DNA of 16,454 nt from CAZDUZ01 sp964508755 (GCA_964508755.1 CAZDUZ010000021.1:1-16454); one strand, 5' to 3'; positions 1 to 7,663 are shown, counted from the first letter of the stretch. The notes: generated by a model not told the origin, from the sequence alone. Numbers and translations: made by a program.

Positions 1-209
1 GAGCTCCCACCACTACTTGCGCCAATCGCAACAAGCATAACAAATACCGCAATAATACAGGCAAGCAAAATAAGAACGACTGCACAACCGATAGAAGCAA
101 CTACCCAGCATCCGGAATTTGAACTTTTTCGGACAACCACTTGCGGTTGTGGAGAAGGAGTATTTGATGCACCTTGAGACACGTTCTGGTTTGTTTGCAC
201 GGGCAGCAT
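1..209 (-). CDS. Single-span membrane protein, N-terminal fragment (cut by window edge)
   Basis: The minus strand reads from an ATG at 207–209 through 69 codons to the left edge with no stop, so the 3' part is missing. The visible protein has a polar N-terminus rich in Gln, Asn, Ser and Pro (about residues 1–28), a short basic stretch with Arg-Lys (about 29–31), then one strongly hydrophobic helix (about 37–60) with several Cys residues, ending in a Gly/Ser-rich turn. This fits a type II or tail-in anchor with the main domain outside the window. No family is recognisable from this part. It lies 103 bp downstream of recA on the same strand. There is no clear Shine-Dalgarno sequence close to the ATG; a GGAAGG lies about 20 nt upstream, which is too far for ordinary spacing. 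Confidence 0.6.
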   Translation of the reverse strand, partial: MLPVQTNQNVSQGASNTPSPQPQVVVRKSSNSGCWVVASIGCAVVLILLACIIAVFVMLVAIGASSGGS

Positions 210-220
210 GGTAAAACGTT

Positions 221-301
221 AATTGCTAACCTTCCAACTTTACAGTAGGAATTGAAGTTCCGCAAGGACTTATATTATTGAGGAATAAGGTTAAAACAAT
301 T
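221..301. repeat. Nested inverted repeats in the recA-downstream gap
   Basis: Outer arms AATTG-C-TAACCTT (221–233) and AAGGTTA-AAA-CAATT (287–301) are complementary over 7 + 5 bp with a small internal loop. Between them, 255–271 can form a second stem, AAGT(T)CC / GGACTT, closed by a GCAA tetraloop. The element begins 12 nt upstream of the partial gene's ATG, so it could be a 5'-leader structure of that gene or a processing site after recA. No U-run follows on either strand, so it does not look like an intrinsic terminator. The function is unknown. Confidence 0.3.
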
Positions 302-312
302 GCAAGAGTTAC

Positions 313-1341
313 TTACTTTCCAACGACTTTTTTGCGAACCGCTGTCTCGATTTCCTTCGAAAGTTCAGGTTTTTCGTTAAGGAGTCGTATCGCTGAATCC
401 CTTCCTTGAGCAAGCTGTGTATCTCCATACTTAATCCATGCCCCACTTTTTTCAAGAATCCCATACTGTATCGCAGCATCGATAATACTGCTTTCATGAT
501 CTATTCCCTTAGGATATAAGATATTGAAAGTCGCTTCACGGAAAGGCGGTGCAATTTTATTCTTTACAATTTTTACCTGACGCACATGTCCGATTACTTT
601 ATCTCCTTCAGTGATTTTTTCTCTCTGACGGATATCCATTCGGACAGATGCATAAAACTTCAAAGCATTCCCACCGGTGGTCGTCTCAGGATTACCAAAC
701 ATAACTCCGATTTTCATACGTATCTGATTGAGAAAGATAACCATCGTTCCTGTCTTGCCGGTAATGGCTGTAATTTTACGGAGAGCTTGGGACATAAGCC
801 TTGCTTGTAACCCCATATGACTATCACCCATATCACCTTCAATTTCGGCACGCGGTGTCAACGCAGCGACGGAATCAATGACGATAACGTCAAAACCAGC
901 AGAACGGACAAGTGTTTCAAGGATTTCGAGAGCTTGTTCTCCAAAGTCTGGCTGAGAAATATACAAATCGTCAATATTTACCCCAATTGACTTGGCATAT
1001 TGTGGATCGAGCGCATGCTCAGCGTCGATGAAAGCTACCTTCCCTCCAAGTTTCTGAGCTTCGGCTAAAATATGTAAGGCAAGTGTCGTTTTGCCTGAAG
1101 ATTCAGGTCCGAAAATCTCGACGATCCTTCCCCGCGGTACTCCTCCAGCCCCCAGCGCCATATCCAAAGAAAGCGCACCGGTAGGAATGACCGGGATATC
1201 GAGTCTACTGCTACTCCCGAGCTTCATAATAGAACCTTTTCCAAATTGGCGTTCTATTTGCTCAACAGCCGTAAGAATTGCTGCATCTTTACCTGAAGCT
1301 TGTTCAGATTTACTAGCTGAGTCTTCTTGTTTCTTTACCAT
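313..1341 (-). CDS. recA: Recombinase RecA
   Basis: RecA is the DNA-dependent ATPase that forms filaments on single-stranded DNA, drives homologous pairing and, in many bacteria, triggers LexA/UmuD cleavage. All family landmarks are present: the N-terminal polymerisation helix followed by [12 protein letters not shown], Walker [10 protein letters not shown] (about residues 78–86), Walker B VIVID (about 152–156), loop L1 ([20 protein letters not shown]), loop L2 ([20 protein letters not shown]), and a C-terminal domain without the long acidic tail of E. coli RecA. I start at ATG 1341, giving 342 aa. An in-frame TTG at 1356 would add five residues, but neither start has a Shine-Dalgarno sequence and the family needs no extra N-terminus. 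E. coli RecA has PDTGEQALE where this protein has PDFGEQALE. No SOS box is visible upstream. Confidence 0.97.
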   Translation of the reverse strand: MVKKQEDSASKSEQASGKDAAILTAVEQIERQFGKGSIMKLGSSSRLDIPVIPTGALSLDMALGAGGVPRGRIVEIFGPESSGKTTLALHILAEAQKLGGKVAFIDAEHALDPQYAKSIGVNIDDLYISQPDFGEQALEILETLVRSAGFDVIVIDSVAALTPRAEIEGDMGDSHMGLQARLMSQALRKITAITGKTGTMVIFLNQIRMKIGVMFGNPETTTGGNALKFYASVRMDIRQREKITEGDKVIGHVRQVKIVKNKIAPPFREATFNILYPKGIDHESSIIDAAIQYGILEKSGAWIKYGDTQLAQGRDSAIRLLNEKPELSKEIETAVRKKVVGK

Positions 1342-1371
1342 AAGTGAATTATTCAAAGGTTAATATTGAGG

Positions 1372-1400
1372 AGTCTATCAAAGGTATGACGAAGGGTCAA
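1372..1400 (-). promoter_or_regulatory. Candidate sigma70-type promoter for recA
   Basis: On the minus strand TTGACC (1395–1400) and TAGACT (1372–1377) are separated by 17 bp, matching -35 in 5 of 6 and -10 in 4 of 6 positions. Transcription would start near 1365, leaving a leader of roughly 24 nt to ATG 1341 or about 9 nt to the alternative TTG. The rest of the 1342–1529 gap shows no gene, and I found no LexA-type palindrome in it. Confidence 0.45.
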
Positions 1401-1529
1401 AAATCAATGTATTTATTAATTATTTTTTAACATACATCCCCAAAAAGCCTTTCTTCTAAGGGAAGTAAAAAAGAAACTTAATAGCTGAAACATTGCACCT
1501 TTCGAAGTTCTAGTAGAGTCGAAACCTAC

Positions 1530-1793
1530 TTAGATAGCTTTTCCGTACTTTCTGTAAACGAGAAAGTAATATAACAATGGACCCCATGCACTTGTAAATA
1601 ACATGACTAAAATCCACACGATTTTTTCATTACTTGAAAATGTATCTGTTTCCTTGCGTTTGATAGCGTCAATAATTAAATAAATCCATAAAACAATACC
1701 TACTAAACCAACAATGGCTGAAATCGCAAGTGTTCCGAAAAGAATAAAAATTCCAATCTCCGGTGGTAGCGTGGGTGTAACCGTTAAATCCAT
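1530..1793 (-). CDS. Small two-helix membrane protein, PLDc_N-like
   Basis: This 87-aa protein has a short extracytoplasmic start rich in Thr and Pro, a first transmembrane helix (about residues 14–42) ending in the basic IKRKE, a polar linker with FSSNEKIVW, and a second helix (about 58–78) ending WGPLLYYFLVYRKYGK. The pattern of a first helix, a charged linker with Lys-Ile-Val-Trp, and a second helix with Gly-Pro-Leu-x-Tyr followed by a basic end resembles the phospholipase D N-terminal membrane domain (PLDc_N), which often occurs alone in small proteins. No enzymatic domain is attached. It lies between copA and recA on the same strand, about 106 bp from copA, with no clear Shine-Dalgarno sequence or promoter. 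A role in membrane anchoring or stress is possible but not shown. The family call is by motif memory only. Confidence 0.7.
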   Translation of the reverse strand: MDLTVTPTLPPEIGIFILFGTLAISAIVGLVGIVLWIYLIIDAIKRKETDTFSSNEKIVWILVMLFTSAWGPLLYYFLVYRKYGKAI

Positions 1794-1899
1794 AACTCTG
1801 CGAACTTAATAATAATTAAATGCTCAAAGCGTAACTTAATTTCTCTCAGTGATACACTTCCAGTTCATTAAATAGCATTTCATTGTAATTGTGAAGTAG

Positions 1900-4239
1900 C
1901 TACCACCTCCTGAGTCGAAGACTGTTCATCACTACGGAAAATGAACTCAATGCCATAGCCGCACTTGCCACTACGGGAGAAAGAAGTATTGAAAAAAGAG
2001 GATATAAAACACCACCCGCAAGAGGGATAGCTAAAACATTATATCCAAAAGCCCATACTAAATTCTGTACAATGACTCGCATTGTTTGCTTCGATAATTT
2101 AATCGCTTCCGTTACTTTTGCAAGAGATCCTTTAACAAGAACCACATCTCCGGATTCCATCGCCACGTCGGTACCGGTTCCCATTGCAATACCAACGGAT
2201 GCTTGCGCTAAAGCAGGAGCATCATTTATACCATCACCGACCATAGCGACAATATTACCCTTATTCATTAATTCCTGAATGATACGTTGTTTATCTTCAG
2301 GAAGAACTTCAGCGTATACTTCATGAATGCCTAACTCTTTCGCAAGCGTTTCAACTGCGGCTTTACGGTCTCCTGAAAGGACAGCCGTTTTAATTCCAAT
2401 ATTTCGGAGTTCTTTCACCATATCTTTCGCATCAGCACGAAGAGAATCCGCTACCGAAACGGCAGCGACCGGTTTACCTTGCATTGCAACCCAAAATACC
2501 GTTTCACCTTTCTTGTTTGATACTTGTTCAAATCTATTTAAAACGCTACTATTTCCAACCTTTTTTTCTTCTAGAAGATTTCGGGTACCAATGACAGTAT
2601 CAATATTTCCATACATAGCAGTGATTCCCTTTCCCCCAATTGTTTTAAAGGAATGCACCATTCCTTGACTGACAGTGGAAAACTGAGATCCAAAGTACTC
2701 AAGAATAGCCTTGGAAACAGGATGTTCTGAATACGATTCAATTTCATACAGAATTCGTGATATTTTTCTTATCTCTTCAGGATCGTTGCTTACAAAAACG
2801 GTATTAACAACTTTCGGTTTACCTTCCGTTAGCGTTCCCGTCTTATCGAACACAATGACATTCACTTTACTGAGTGTCTGAAGAGCTTCCGCATCTCTAG
2901 CCAGTATTCCTTTGCTTGCTGCAGTCCCACTCGACACCATGATGGCGGTAGGAGTAGCAAGACCCAGTGCGCAGGGACAGGCAATAATGAGAACCGTAAT
3001 TGAGGTATATAAAGCAAACGCTAAGGGATTTTCATCAGAAGGAAGCACACCAAGAGGAGCTGCAAACACTAACCAAAACAAAAACGTAAAAACCGCAATA
3101 CCAAGAACTACAGGCACAAAAACACTTGAGACTTTGTCAGCAATTTTTTCAATTGGAGCTTGCGAAGCTTGCGCGTTTTCTACCAACTGTATAATTCTAG
3201 AAAGCATTGTCTGATTACCAACTTTCTTAGCCTGTATTACGAGAACACCGTTCTTATTAATTGTTCCTCCAATAACCGAACTTCCAATAGTTTTGTCAGA
3301 AGGAATTGATTCTCCAGTAATCATCGATTCGTCAATTGCAGATTCACCCTCGATTACCTCTCCATCCACAGGAATTTTCTCGCCTGGCTTAATGAAAACA
3401 TTATCCCCAACGAGAATTTCGCTCACACTTTTACGAATATGGTTTCCTCCTTGTATTACTGTTGCTTCGCTTGGTTGTAACTTCAGCAATGCCATAATAG
3501 CCTCTCTCGCTCTCCCTTTAGCTTTCGTTTCAAGCAGTCTCCCCAGAAGTATAAAAAAGAGAATAAACACCGCAGCTTCAAAATATACAGGTGACATTGC
3601 GGATACATTATCCAATAAGCCCGTAAATAGGGTAATTCCAGCAGAATATACCCATGCAGAAAAGACCCCTATTACAACGAGCGTGTCCATGTTCGCACTT
3701 CTTTTTTTTAATGCAACAAAGGCACTTTTAACGAGATCCGGACTTCCAATAATGAGAATAACAGATGAGATTACCAATTGGAGAACGTTGAAAAGAAATG
3801 GGTCAAGGGAAACAACTTCATCAAAGTGAGGAATAAGTCCAATCCGCGACAATAACATCCAAAGCATATGAATCCAAAAAGGAATAGACAGAAGTCCGGT
3901 AACAACCACACGACGTTGAAGTTTACGGAACTCCACAGCTCGCTGTTTCCCCGCTTTATCTTCAAGCGATAGTTTCTCGACTTCGGGGGGAGACGCAAGA
4001 ACAGCCTCTCCCTCGGAAATCGACACAAGCGAGTAAGGACCCGCTTGTGCTACCACCTTCGCAATATCATCCAAACGAACAAGCGCAGGATCATATTTCA
4101 CGTATAATTGTTCTGCAGCAAAGTTAACCTTTGCTTTCTGAACCCCTTTGCATTGAGCAAGTGCCTGCTCAATTAACGATTTACAGCTTGCACAATGCAT
4201 TCCAATTATTGGAATACTTTTAGTTACATTTGTTTTCAT
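1900..4239 (-). CDS. copA: Copper-exporting P1B-type ATPase CopA
   Basis: This inner-membrane pump couples ATP hydrolysis to Cu+ export. The 779-aa protein has one N-terminal HMA domain with GMHCASC (Cys16, Cys19), a membrane domain, the actuator TGES (308–311), the ion-path motif CPC (421–423), the phosphorylation site DKTGT (Asp465), the nucleotide-binding SEHP (504–507), and the hinge GDGIND (668–673). The last two helices carry YN (733–734) and MALSSFSVVMNSLRL, the signature of the Cu+ subgroup (P1B-1). The length is typical for a one-HMA CopA. Its ATG overlaps the stop of the upstream fusion gene (ATGA, 4236–4239), so the two are translationally coupled and share a promoter. Expression is probably de-repressed by the CopY-type regulator encoded upstream. 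No frameshift or missing motif is seen. Confidence 0.97.
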   Translation of the reverse strand: MKTNVTKSIPIIGMHCASCKSLIEQALAQCKGVQKAKVNFAAEQLYVKYDPALVRLDDIAKVVAQAGPYSLVSISEGEAVLASPPEVEKLSLEDKAGKQRAVEFRKLQRRVVVTGLLSIPFWIHMLWMLLSRIGLIPHFDEVVSLDPFLFNVLQLVISSVILIIGSPDLVKSAFVALKKRSANMDTLVVIGVFSAWVYSAGITLFTGLLDNVSAMSPVYFEAAVFILFFILLGRLLETKAKGRAREAIMALLKLQPSEATVIQGGNHIRKSVSEILVGDNVFIKPGEKIPVDGEVIEGESAIDESMITGESIPSDKTIGSSVIGGTINKNGVLVIQAKKVGNQTMLSRIIQLVENAQASQAPIEKIADKVSSVFVPVVLGIAVFTFLFWLVFAAPLGVLPSDENPLAFALYTSITVLIIACPCALGLATPTAIMVSSGTAASKGILARDAEALQTLSKVNVIVFDKTGTLTEGKPKVVNTVFVSNDPEEIRKISRILYEIESYSEHPVSKAILEYFGSQFSTVSQGMVHSFKTIGGKGITAMYGNIDTVIGTRNLLEEKKVGNSSVLNRFEQVSNKKGETVFWVAMQGKPVAAVSVADSLRADAKDMVKELRNIGIKTAVLSGDRKAAVETLAKELGIHEVYAEVLPEDKQRIIQELMNKGNIVAMVGDGINDAPALAQASVGIAMGTGTDVAMESGDVVLVKGSLAKVTEAIKLSKQTMRVIVQNLVWAFGYNVLAIPLAGGVLYPLFSILLSPVVASAAMALSSFSVVMNSLRLRRW

Positions 4240-5699
4240 AATGTTTCTACTACCTCAATCGTGCCGCTCACCATACCCATCCAACAACTGAATCGATAGG
4301 TTCCAGGAGTTTGGGGTGTAAACTCCTTAGTACTCGTTTTTCCAGGAGTAAGCGGAATTTGTCCTTCAAATAAACTTCTTGCTATTACCGCATTCGTGCA
4401 CCCACTTGTACCTTTATCATTAATTACCCAGTTGACCGGAATACCCGCCTGTACGGTAAAAGTTGAAGGTTCATATCCCCAAGAATACGCATCCATCTCA
4501 ATGACTTGTTTACCATCGCGAACTTCTGCAACTCCCTCAGGACTATCTGGACTTGAAGCTCCAATCCTCGATGGATTCGGTAGACCAATCGGAATATCAA
4601 GGACTTTTAGCTGAGCATTTATTGAATACACCGCGAAGAATAACACTAATATTCCCGCAAATTTCATAAATATTCCTGACAGACGTGTCCGGGAAGAAAA
4701 CTCAGCACTCAAAACCCCAATAGCCATTAGTGGGATAAGTGTGCCTAACGCAAACGCAAGGAGAATCCCCATACCCCGTATCGGATCTCCAGATGCAACA
4801 GCTAAACTCTGAGCCGTAATAGTAAATCCACACGGAAGGAAAAACGTTAAAAAACCTACTGCAAAAGGACCTCTTCGCAATGTGGTGTCTTGATTACCTA
4901 TGATTATTCTCGACAAAGATTTCGGTAAACGAGGCTGCAGAGAGTACGCCCAATTAAATCCAAGCATTTGCAGACCTAAAATAATCATAAGCACAGATAC
5001 TGCAATCGTAACTATGGCTCCGACAGTCAAAGAGAATTGAAGAACACTACCAATAGCACCAAGGATCAAACCAAACAGTGCAAAAGATACTAGCCTTCCA
5101 GCATTGAAACTAATCGATGGTCCCCACTTTCCGCGCAAAATATTCTGGGAAGAAGTATTAAATTGTCCTTCATCCGCCCATTGCTTCGTAAACGAAAGAA
5201 GCAGTCCACCTACCAGTGCTGCACAACTAGATATCCCCGCTAGTAATCCGAAAACAAAAAACGTAGGTAAAGTAGACGTTTCACCAACCTGAGTAAGAGA
5301 TAGAAGCCCAGTTTTGTTTAAGTACAGGAAAACACCGATGCCAGCAAGTCCAAGAATCAAACCAATTAACGAATTTTGTAAAGATTTTTTGCTTATTCGT
5401 ATAACATTCTTCCGAGCACTTACATTTTCTGAATCTTCCCCGTAATCATTAAACGAATATCCATCTTTTTTGAAATTATTTGATAATGCTTCAGCGGATG
5501 GTTTAGTACCGACATATCTCACGTCTACGCACTGATCTTTATTTGAAGCGTTAACTGAAATAACGTTTGGATCGGCAGAAATTGTTCGTTCAATGAGTAA
5601 TTCACAGCTCTTGCAATGCATTCCAGTTACAGCAAATCTCGCGGTATGTACTTCTCTTTTATGTTTTTGTAACTTGTTCGTTAAGGATCGTTTAGCCAT
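4236..5699 (-). CDS. HMA–TauE/SafE–cupredoxin fusion protein (copper handling)
   Basis: This 487-aa protein fuses three modules. Residues about 20–88 are an HMA metal-binding domain with GMHCKSC (Cys29, Cys32). Residues about 105–360 hold a multi-helix TauE/SafE (DsbD-like) membrane domain, with Cys159 in GISSCAALVGG and Cys290 in FLPCGFT. Residues about 398–487 are a cupredoxin fold with SGCTN (Cys434) and FSCWMGM (Cys472, Met476) as likely copper ligands. A plausible reading is that copper moves from the cytosolic HMA domain across or along the membrane to the external cupredoxin, or that the Cys159/Cys290 pair moves electrons as in DsbD. Both are inference. It is the first gene of a two-gene unit with copA (4-bp overlap). 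The ATG at 5699 has no Shine-Dalgarno sequence. A candidate promoter and a repressor-type operator lie 30–55 nt upstream. Confidence 0.93.
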   Translation of the reverse strand: MAKRSLTNKLQKHKREVHTARFAVTGMHCKSCELLIERTISADPNVISVNASNKDQCVDVRYVGTKPSAEALSNNFKKDGYSFNDYGEDSENVSARKNVIRISKKSLQNSLIGLILGLAGIGVFLYLNKTGLLSLTQVGETSTLPTFFVFGLLAGISSCAALVGGLLLSFTKQWADEGQFNTSSQNILRGKWGPSISFNAGRLVSFALFGLILGAIGSVLQFSLTVGAIVTIAVSVLMIILGLQMLGFNWAYSLQPRLPKSLSRIIIGNQDTTLRRGPFAVGFLTFFLPCGFTITAQSLAVASGDPIRGMGILLAFALGTLIPLMAIGVLSAEFSSRTRLSGIFMKFAGILVLFFAVYSINAQLKVLDIPIGLPNPSRIGASSPDSPEGVAEVRDGKQVIEMDAYSWGYEPSTFTVQAGIPVNWVINDKGTSGCTNAVIARSLFEGQIPLTPGKTSTKEFTPQTPGTYRFSCWMGMVSGTIEVVETL

Positions 5700-5726
5700 A
5701 TGACGTATGAAAATGTTTTAAACACC

Positions 5727-5755
5727 ACCCTACTACAATCGTAGTTATCAGTCAA
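5727..5755 (-). promoter_or_regulatory. Candidate promoter of the HMA–SafE–cupredoxin/copA unit
   Basis: TTGACT (5750–5755) and TAGGGT (5727–5732) are spaced by 17 bp on the minus strand. The -35 is good (5/6) and the -10 is poor (3/6). The 15-nt operator-like site (5730–5744) occupies the spacer and enters the -10, the usual geometry for repression. Transcription starting near 5720 would give a leader of about 20 nt without a ribosome-binding site. Confidence 0.4.
5730..5744 (-). promoter_or_regulatory. Operator-like palindrome (CopY/BlaI type), copper-gene copy
   Basis: The minus strand reads CTACGATTGTAGTAG. The core CTACGATTGTAG is a near-perfect palindrome (CTAC–GTAG arms) and differs by one base from the TACAnnTGTA core known for CopY/BlaI-family repressors. 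A copy 13/15 identical, in the same orientation, sits directly in front of the repressor gene (6201–6215). Presence in both promoters supports a shared operator. Confidence 0.65.
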
Positions 5756-5776
5756 GAGTAAACATACGAAAACAGC

Positions 5777-5794
5777 AAAAATGAAGGTCCTTCA
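5777..5794 (-). terminator. Candidate intrinsic terminator of the repressor gene
   Basis: On the minus strand TGAAGGACCTTCA (5794–5782) can form a 5-bp stem TGAAG/CTTCA with a GAC loop, followed at once by TTTTT (5781–5777). It overlaps the repressor's TGA stop codon. The stem is short, so it is a weak candidate. If real, it separates the repressor transcript from the copper export unit, in line with each having its own operator. Confidence 0.4.
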
Positions 5795-6199
5795 GTCAGA
5801 ACTGCATCCTGAGTTATGGGGACACCCCTCACAGAAACATTCTTTAAGCAAGTGCATGTTTTGTGGATCTTTTCTTACTATTTCAATAAACTCAGCAATC
5901 GCAAGATCTCCGTATTCTCTTACTATCTCGCTATAAAGCTTCGCTACATTCGTTTCAACAAATTCTTTTCTACTTATCGATGGTGTATATCGGTATACAT
6001 GACCATCAAGAGATCTTTTTAACAATCCTTTCTCAGCCATACGGCTCAGGACTGTCATTACTGTAGTGTATGCATATTTATCAGAAAGTTTCTCCTGCAC
6101 TTCACATGGCTTGAGTGAACCATTGACCTGCCATAAAACGGTTATTATTTTTTGCTCCAAACTACCCAATACTTTTTGTTTCAAAGACGTGCTTTTCAT
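5792..6199 (-). CDS. CopY/BlaI-family metal-responsive repressor
   Basis: This 135-aa protein has the family's N-terminal winged helix (about residues 12–75), including LEQKIITVLWQ, the recognition-helix region YTTVMTVLSRMAEKGLLKR and the wing GHVYRYTP. A dimerisation region follows. The last 15 residues carry a cysteine cluster CFCEGCPHNSGC (Cys121, 123, 126, 132), like the Cu-sensing CxCx4CxC tail of CopY, though with different spacing. BlaI and MecI lack such a tail and are cleaved by a partner protease, and no BlaR-like gene is nearby. The likely role is therefore repression of the downstream export genes, released by Cu+. I start at ATG 6199. An in-frame TTG at 6220 would place seven codons across the promoter and operator, so it is rejected. 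A candidate terminator overlaps the stop. Confidence 0.9.
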   Translation of the reverse strand: MKSTSLKQKVLGSLEQKIITVLWQVNGSLKPCEVQEKLSDKYAYTTVMTVLSRMAEKGLLKRSLDGHVYRYTPSISRKEFVETNVAKLYSEIVREYGDLAIAEFIEIVRKDPQNMHLLKECFCEGCPHNSGCSSD

Positions 6200-6200
6200 G

Positions 6201-6215
6201 CTACTACTATTGTAG
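6201..6215 (-). promoter_or_regulatory. Operator-like palindrome, repressor-gene copy
   Basis: The minus strand reads CTACAATAGTAGTAG, 13/15 identical to the site at 5730–5744. The CTAC…GTAG palindrome contains the likely -10 box TACAAT, so a bound repressor would block RNA polymerase. It begins two bases upstream of the repressor ATG, which implies negative autoregulation. Confidence 0.65.
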
Positions 6216-6237
6216 CACAACCTCAGATCTGATCCAA
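6209..6237 (-). promoter_or_regulatory. Candidate promoter of the repressor gene
   Basis: TTGGAT (6232–6237) and TACAAT (6209–6214) are spaced by exactly 17 bp on the minus strand (-35 3/6, -10 5/6). Transcription would begin near 6202, only a few bases before ATG 6199, so the mRNA would be leaderless or almost so. No Shine-Dalgarno sequence is present. Confidence 0.5.
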
Positions 6238-6296
6238 TTTCCTTTTCTTCTCAAACGCTACTGATGTGGAATAGAGATTGACCCCAGGTATTTAGG

Positions 6297-6325
6297 TTGC
6301 CAGGTTTGTCCTCTCAGCTTATAAT
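6297..6325 (+). promoter_or_regulatory. Near-consensus sigma70 promoter of the glycosyltransferase gene
   Basis: TTGCCA (6297–6302, 5/6) and TATAAT (6320–6325, 6/6) are separated by 17 bp. This is the strongest promoter match in the window. Transcription from about 6332 gives a 33-nt leader to ATG 6366. It also decides the start: an upstream in-frame TTG at 6297 lies inside this -35 box. Confidence 0.75.
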
Positions 6326-6365
6326 TGCCGCATCAATTCACCTCTCAATATTTCAGAATTCTTTC

Positions 6366-7520
6366 ATGAAAATCGCGTTAGCACTTGAAACAACGTTTGA
6401 TAGTGATGCTGGTGTACAACAGTATTTTAAGAGCCTCGGAAGATATCTCCTCAGAAAAGGCTATGATGTCCATTTTATTGCCACTCACGGAACTGATACC
6501 GGAGAGTTTCAAGGAAGAATCATCTCTCTTGGAAAAGTGATGAACCCAAAACTCCTCAATACAACAAGTGTCCCTGTCGGGATCTACTCGCCTCTATCAA
6601 AAATTCATGAAGTAATAGACAAATATAATTTTGACGTCATTCATTGCGGTATTCCCGTCTCCCCTTATTCTCTTGGCAGACTTATTCAACATGCACGCTG
6701 TCCTGTCATTGGTACGTTTATGAGCCACTCTCACGATCCTCGTCAACGATTTTGGATGTACCTCACTTCCTCGGTGCTTATGAAAACCCATAAATACCTC
6801 GATATACTCACCGCTCCCAATAGGGTGACAGGTTATGATGCATCACATGTGATTCCCGGAAAGTACCATATCATTCCTCATGCTATTGATATGACAAAGT
6901 TTCGCAGCAAGAATAAACCCCTTGAACGTTTTAAAGATCATAGGCCCGTCATTCTATTTCTTGGACGGCTTGATCGACGAAAAGGTGTTCACTATTTACT
7001 TGATGCGTTTCCTAGCATACTAAAGCGAGTCCCAAATGCTCATTTGATTATTGCGGGAAATGGTCCCCTTAAAAAGCAACTTGAAGCGCAAGTTTTACTT
7101 GAAAAAATCTCCTATGCCGTTGATTTTGCCGGTTATGTTCAAGAGGAAGAAAAGGCAGGAATGTATGCGACAGCTGACATTTGTGTCTTTCCCGCAACGC
7201 ACGGAGAATGTTTCGGCGTAGTTCTTGTTGAGGCTCTTTCTTCAGGAAAAATCCCGATTGCCTTCGCGAACGAGGGATACCGTAGTGTTTTGGAAAACTT
7301 ACCTGAAACGCTTGTACCTGTAGGAAACAAGAAAGAGCTTGCGAATAGGATCGTGTACTACCTCACCCACCCAAGACAAAAAAAGGACCTCGAGAGGAAG
7401 TGTCGATATGAAGCACGGCGTTTCGATTGGATCAGTGTCGGACCACAATTTATCAAACTATATAAAAAAGCGATTCGTGACCATCAAAAGAGTAATCCAG
7501 AACAAGCCACGCATATCTGA
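6366..7520 (+). CDS. GT4-family glycosyltransferase
   Basis: This is a retaining GT-B fold glycosyltransferase of family GT4 that would move a sugar from a nucleotide-sugar donor to a lipid or glycan acceptor at the inner face of the membrane. In the 384-aa protein the N-terminal acceptor half shows DAGVQQYFKSLGRYLLRKGYDVHFIA. The C-terminal donor half shows FLGRLDRRKG (about residues 198–207), LIIAGNGP (227–234), and the EX7E motif HGECFGVVLVEAL with Glu281 and Glu289. The closest general resemblance is to PimA-like or lipid glycosyltransferases, but the substrate cannot be read from sequence. The start is ATG 6366, because the promoter lies between the upstream in-frame TTG and this codon. 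It is monocistronic and convergent with the flippase-like gene, which might serve the same glycolipid pathway. Confidence 0.93.
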   Translation: MKIALALETTFDSDAGVQQYFKSLGRYLLRKGYDVHFIATHGTDTGEFQGRIISLGKVMNPKLLNTTSVPVGIYSPLSKIHEVIDKYNFDVIHCGIPVSPYSLGRLIQHARCPVIGTFMSHSHDPRQRFWMYLTSSVLMKTHKYLDILTAPNRVTGYDASHVIPGKYHIIPHAIDMTKFRSKNKPLERFKDHRPVILFLGRLDRRKGVHYLLDAFPSILKRVPNAHLIIAGNGPLKKQLEAQVLLEKISYAVDFAGYVQEEEKAGMYATADICVFPATHGECFGVVLVEALSSGKIPIAFANEGYRSVLENLPETLVPVGNKKELANRIVYYLTHPRQKKDLERKCRYEARRFDWISVGPQFIKLYKKAIRDHQKSNPEQATHI

Positions 7521-7617
7521 AACTCATTAAAGACTTCAGTTCCGGATCAAGATTTACCAGAAATGTTGACACAATTTCAACTCCACCGTATACTCTCCGC
7601 CGCGTCAATGTCGACGT

Positions 7618-7663
7618 GCCAGGGACGTGAAGCGTCGTTACTTCAACACCTTCTGCCCCTGGC
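7618..7663. repeat. GC-rich nested hairpin in a convergent intergenic gap
   Basis: GCCAGGG (7618–7624) pairs perfectly with CCCTGGC (7657–7663). Within the loop TGAAG (7628–7632) pairs with CTTCA (7641–7645). Just upstream, GACG/CGTC repeats around 7612–7636 offer competing pairings. The stretch of about 7590–7670 is clearly richer in G+C than its surroundings. No U-run follows on either strand, so it is not a normal intrinsic terminator. The rest of 7521–7715 has no convincing gene; a direct repeat CAATAAAT x2 lies at 7696–7711. Confidence 0.4.

Noticed and set aside
1357..1529. LexA/SOS box upstream of recA
   Set aside because: I looked for CTGT-N8-ACAG and GAAC-N4-GTTC type palindromes and found none. 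TTTCGA…TCGAAA (around 1500–1523) is only 6 bp with a 13-nt loop.
586..4614. Long plus-strand frames opposite recA, copA and the fusion gene
   Set aside because: They are antisense to strongly recognised proteins and have Ser/Pro/Thr-rich shadow composition with no domain.
6200..6220. TTG start extending the repressor by seven residues
   Set aside because: The extension consists of the operator and -10 box. The winged helix begins just after ATG 6199.
6297..6365. TTG start extending the glycosyltransferase by 23 residues
   Set aside because: The TTG is part of the -35 box of a near-consensus promoter whose -10 lies within the extension. The family's N-terminal strand begins at ATG 6366.
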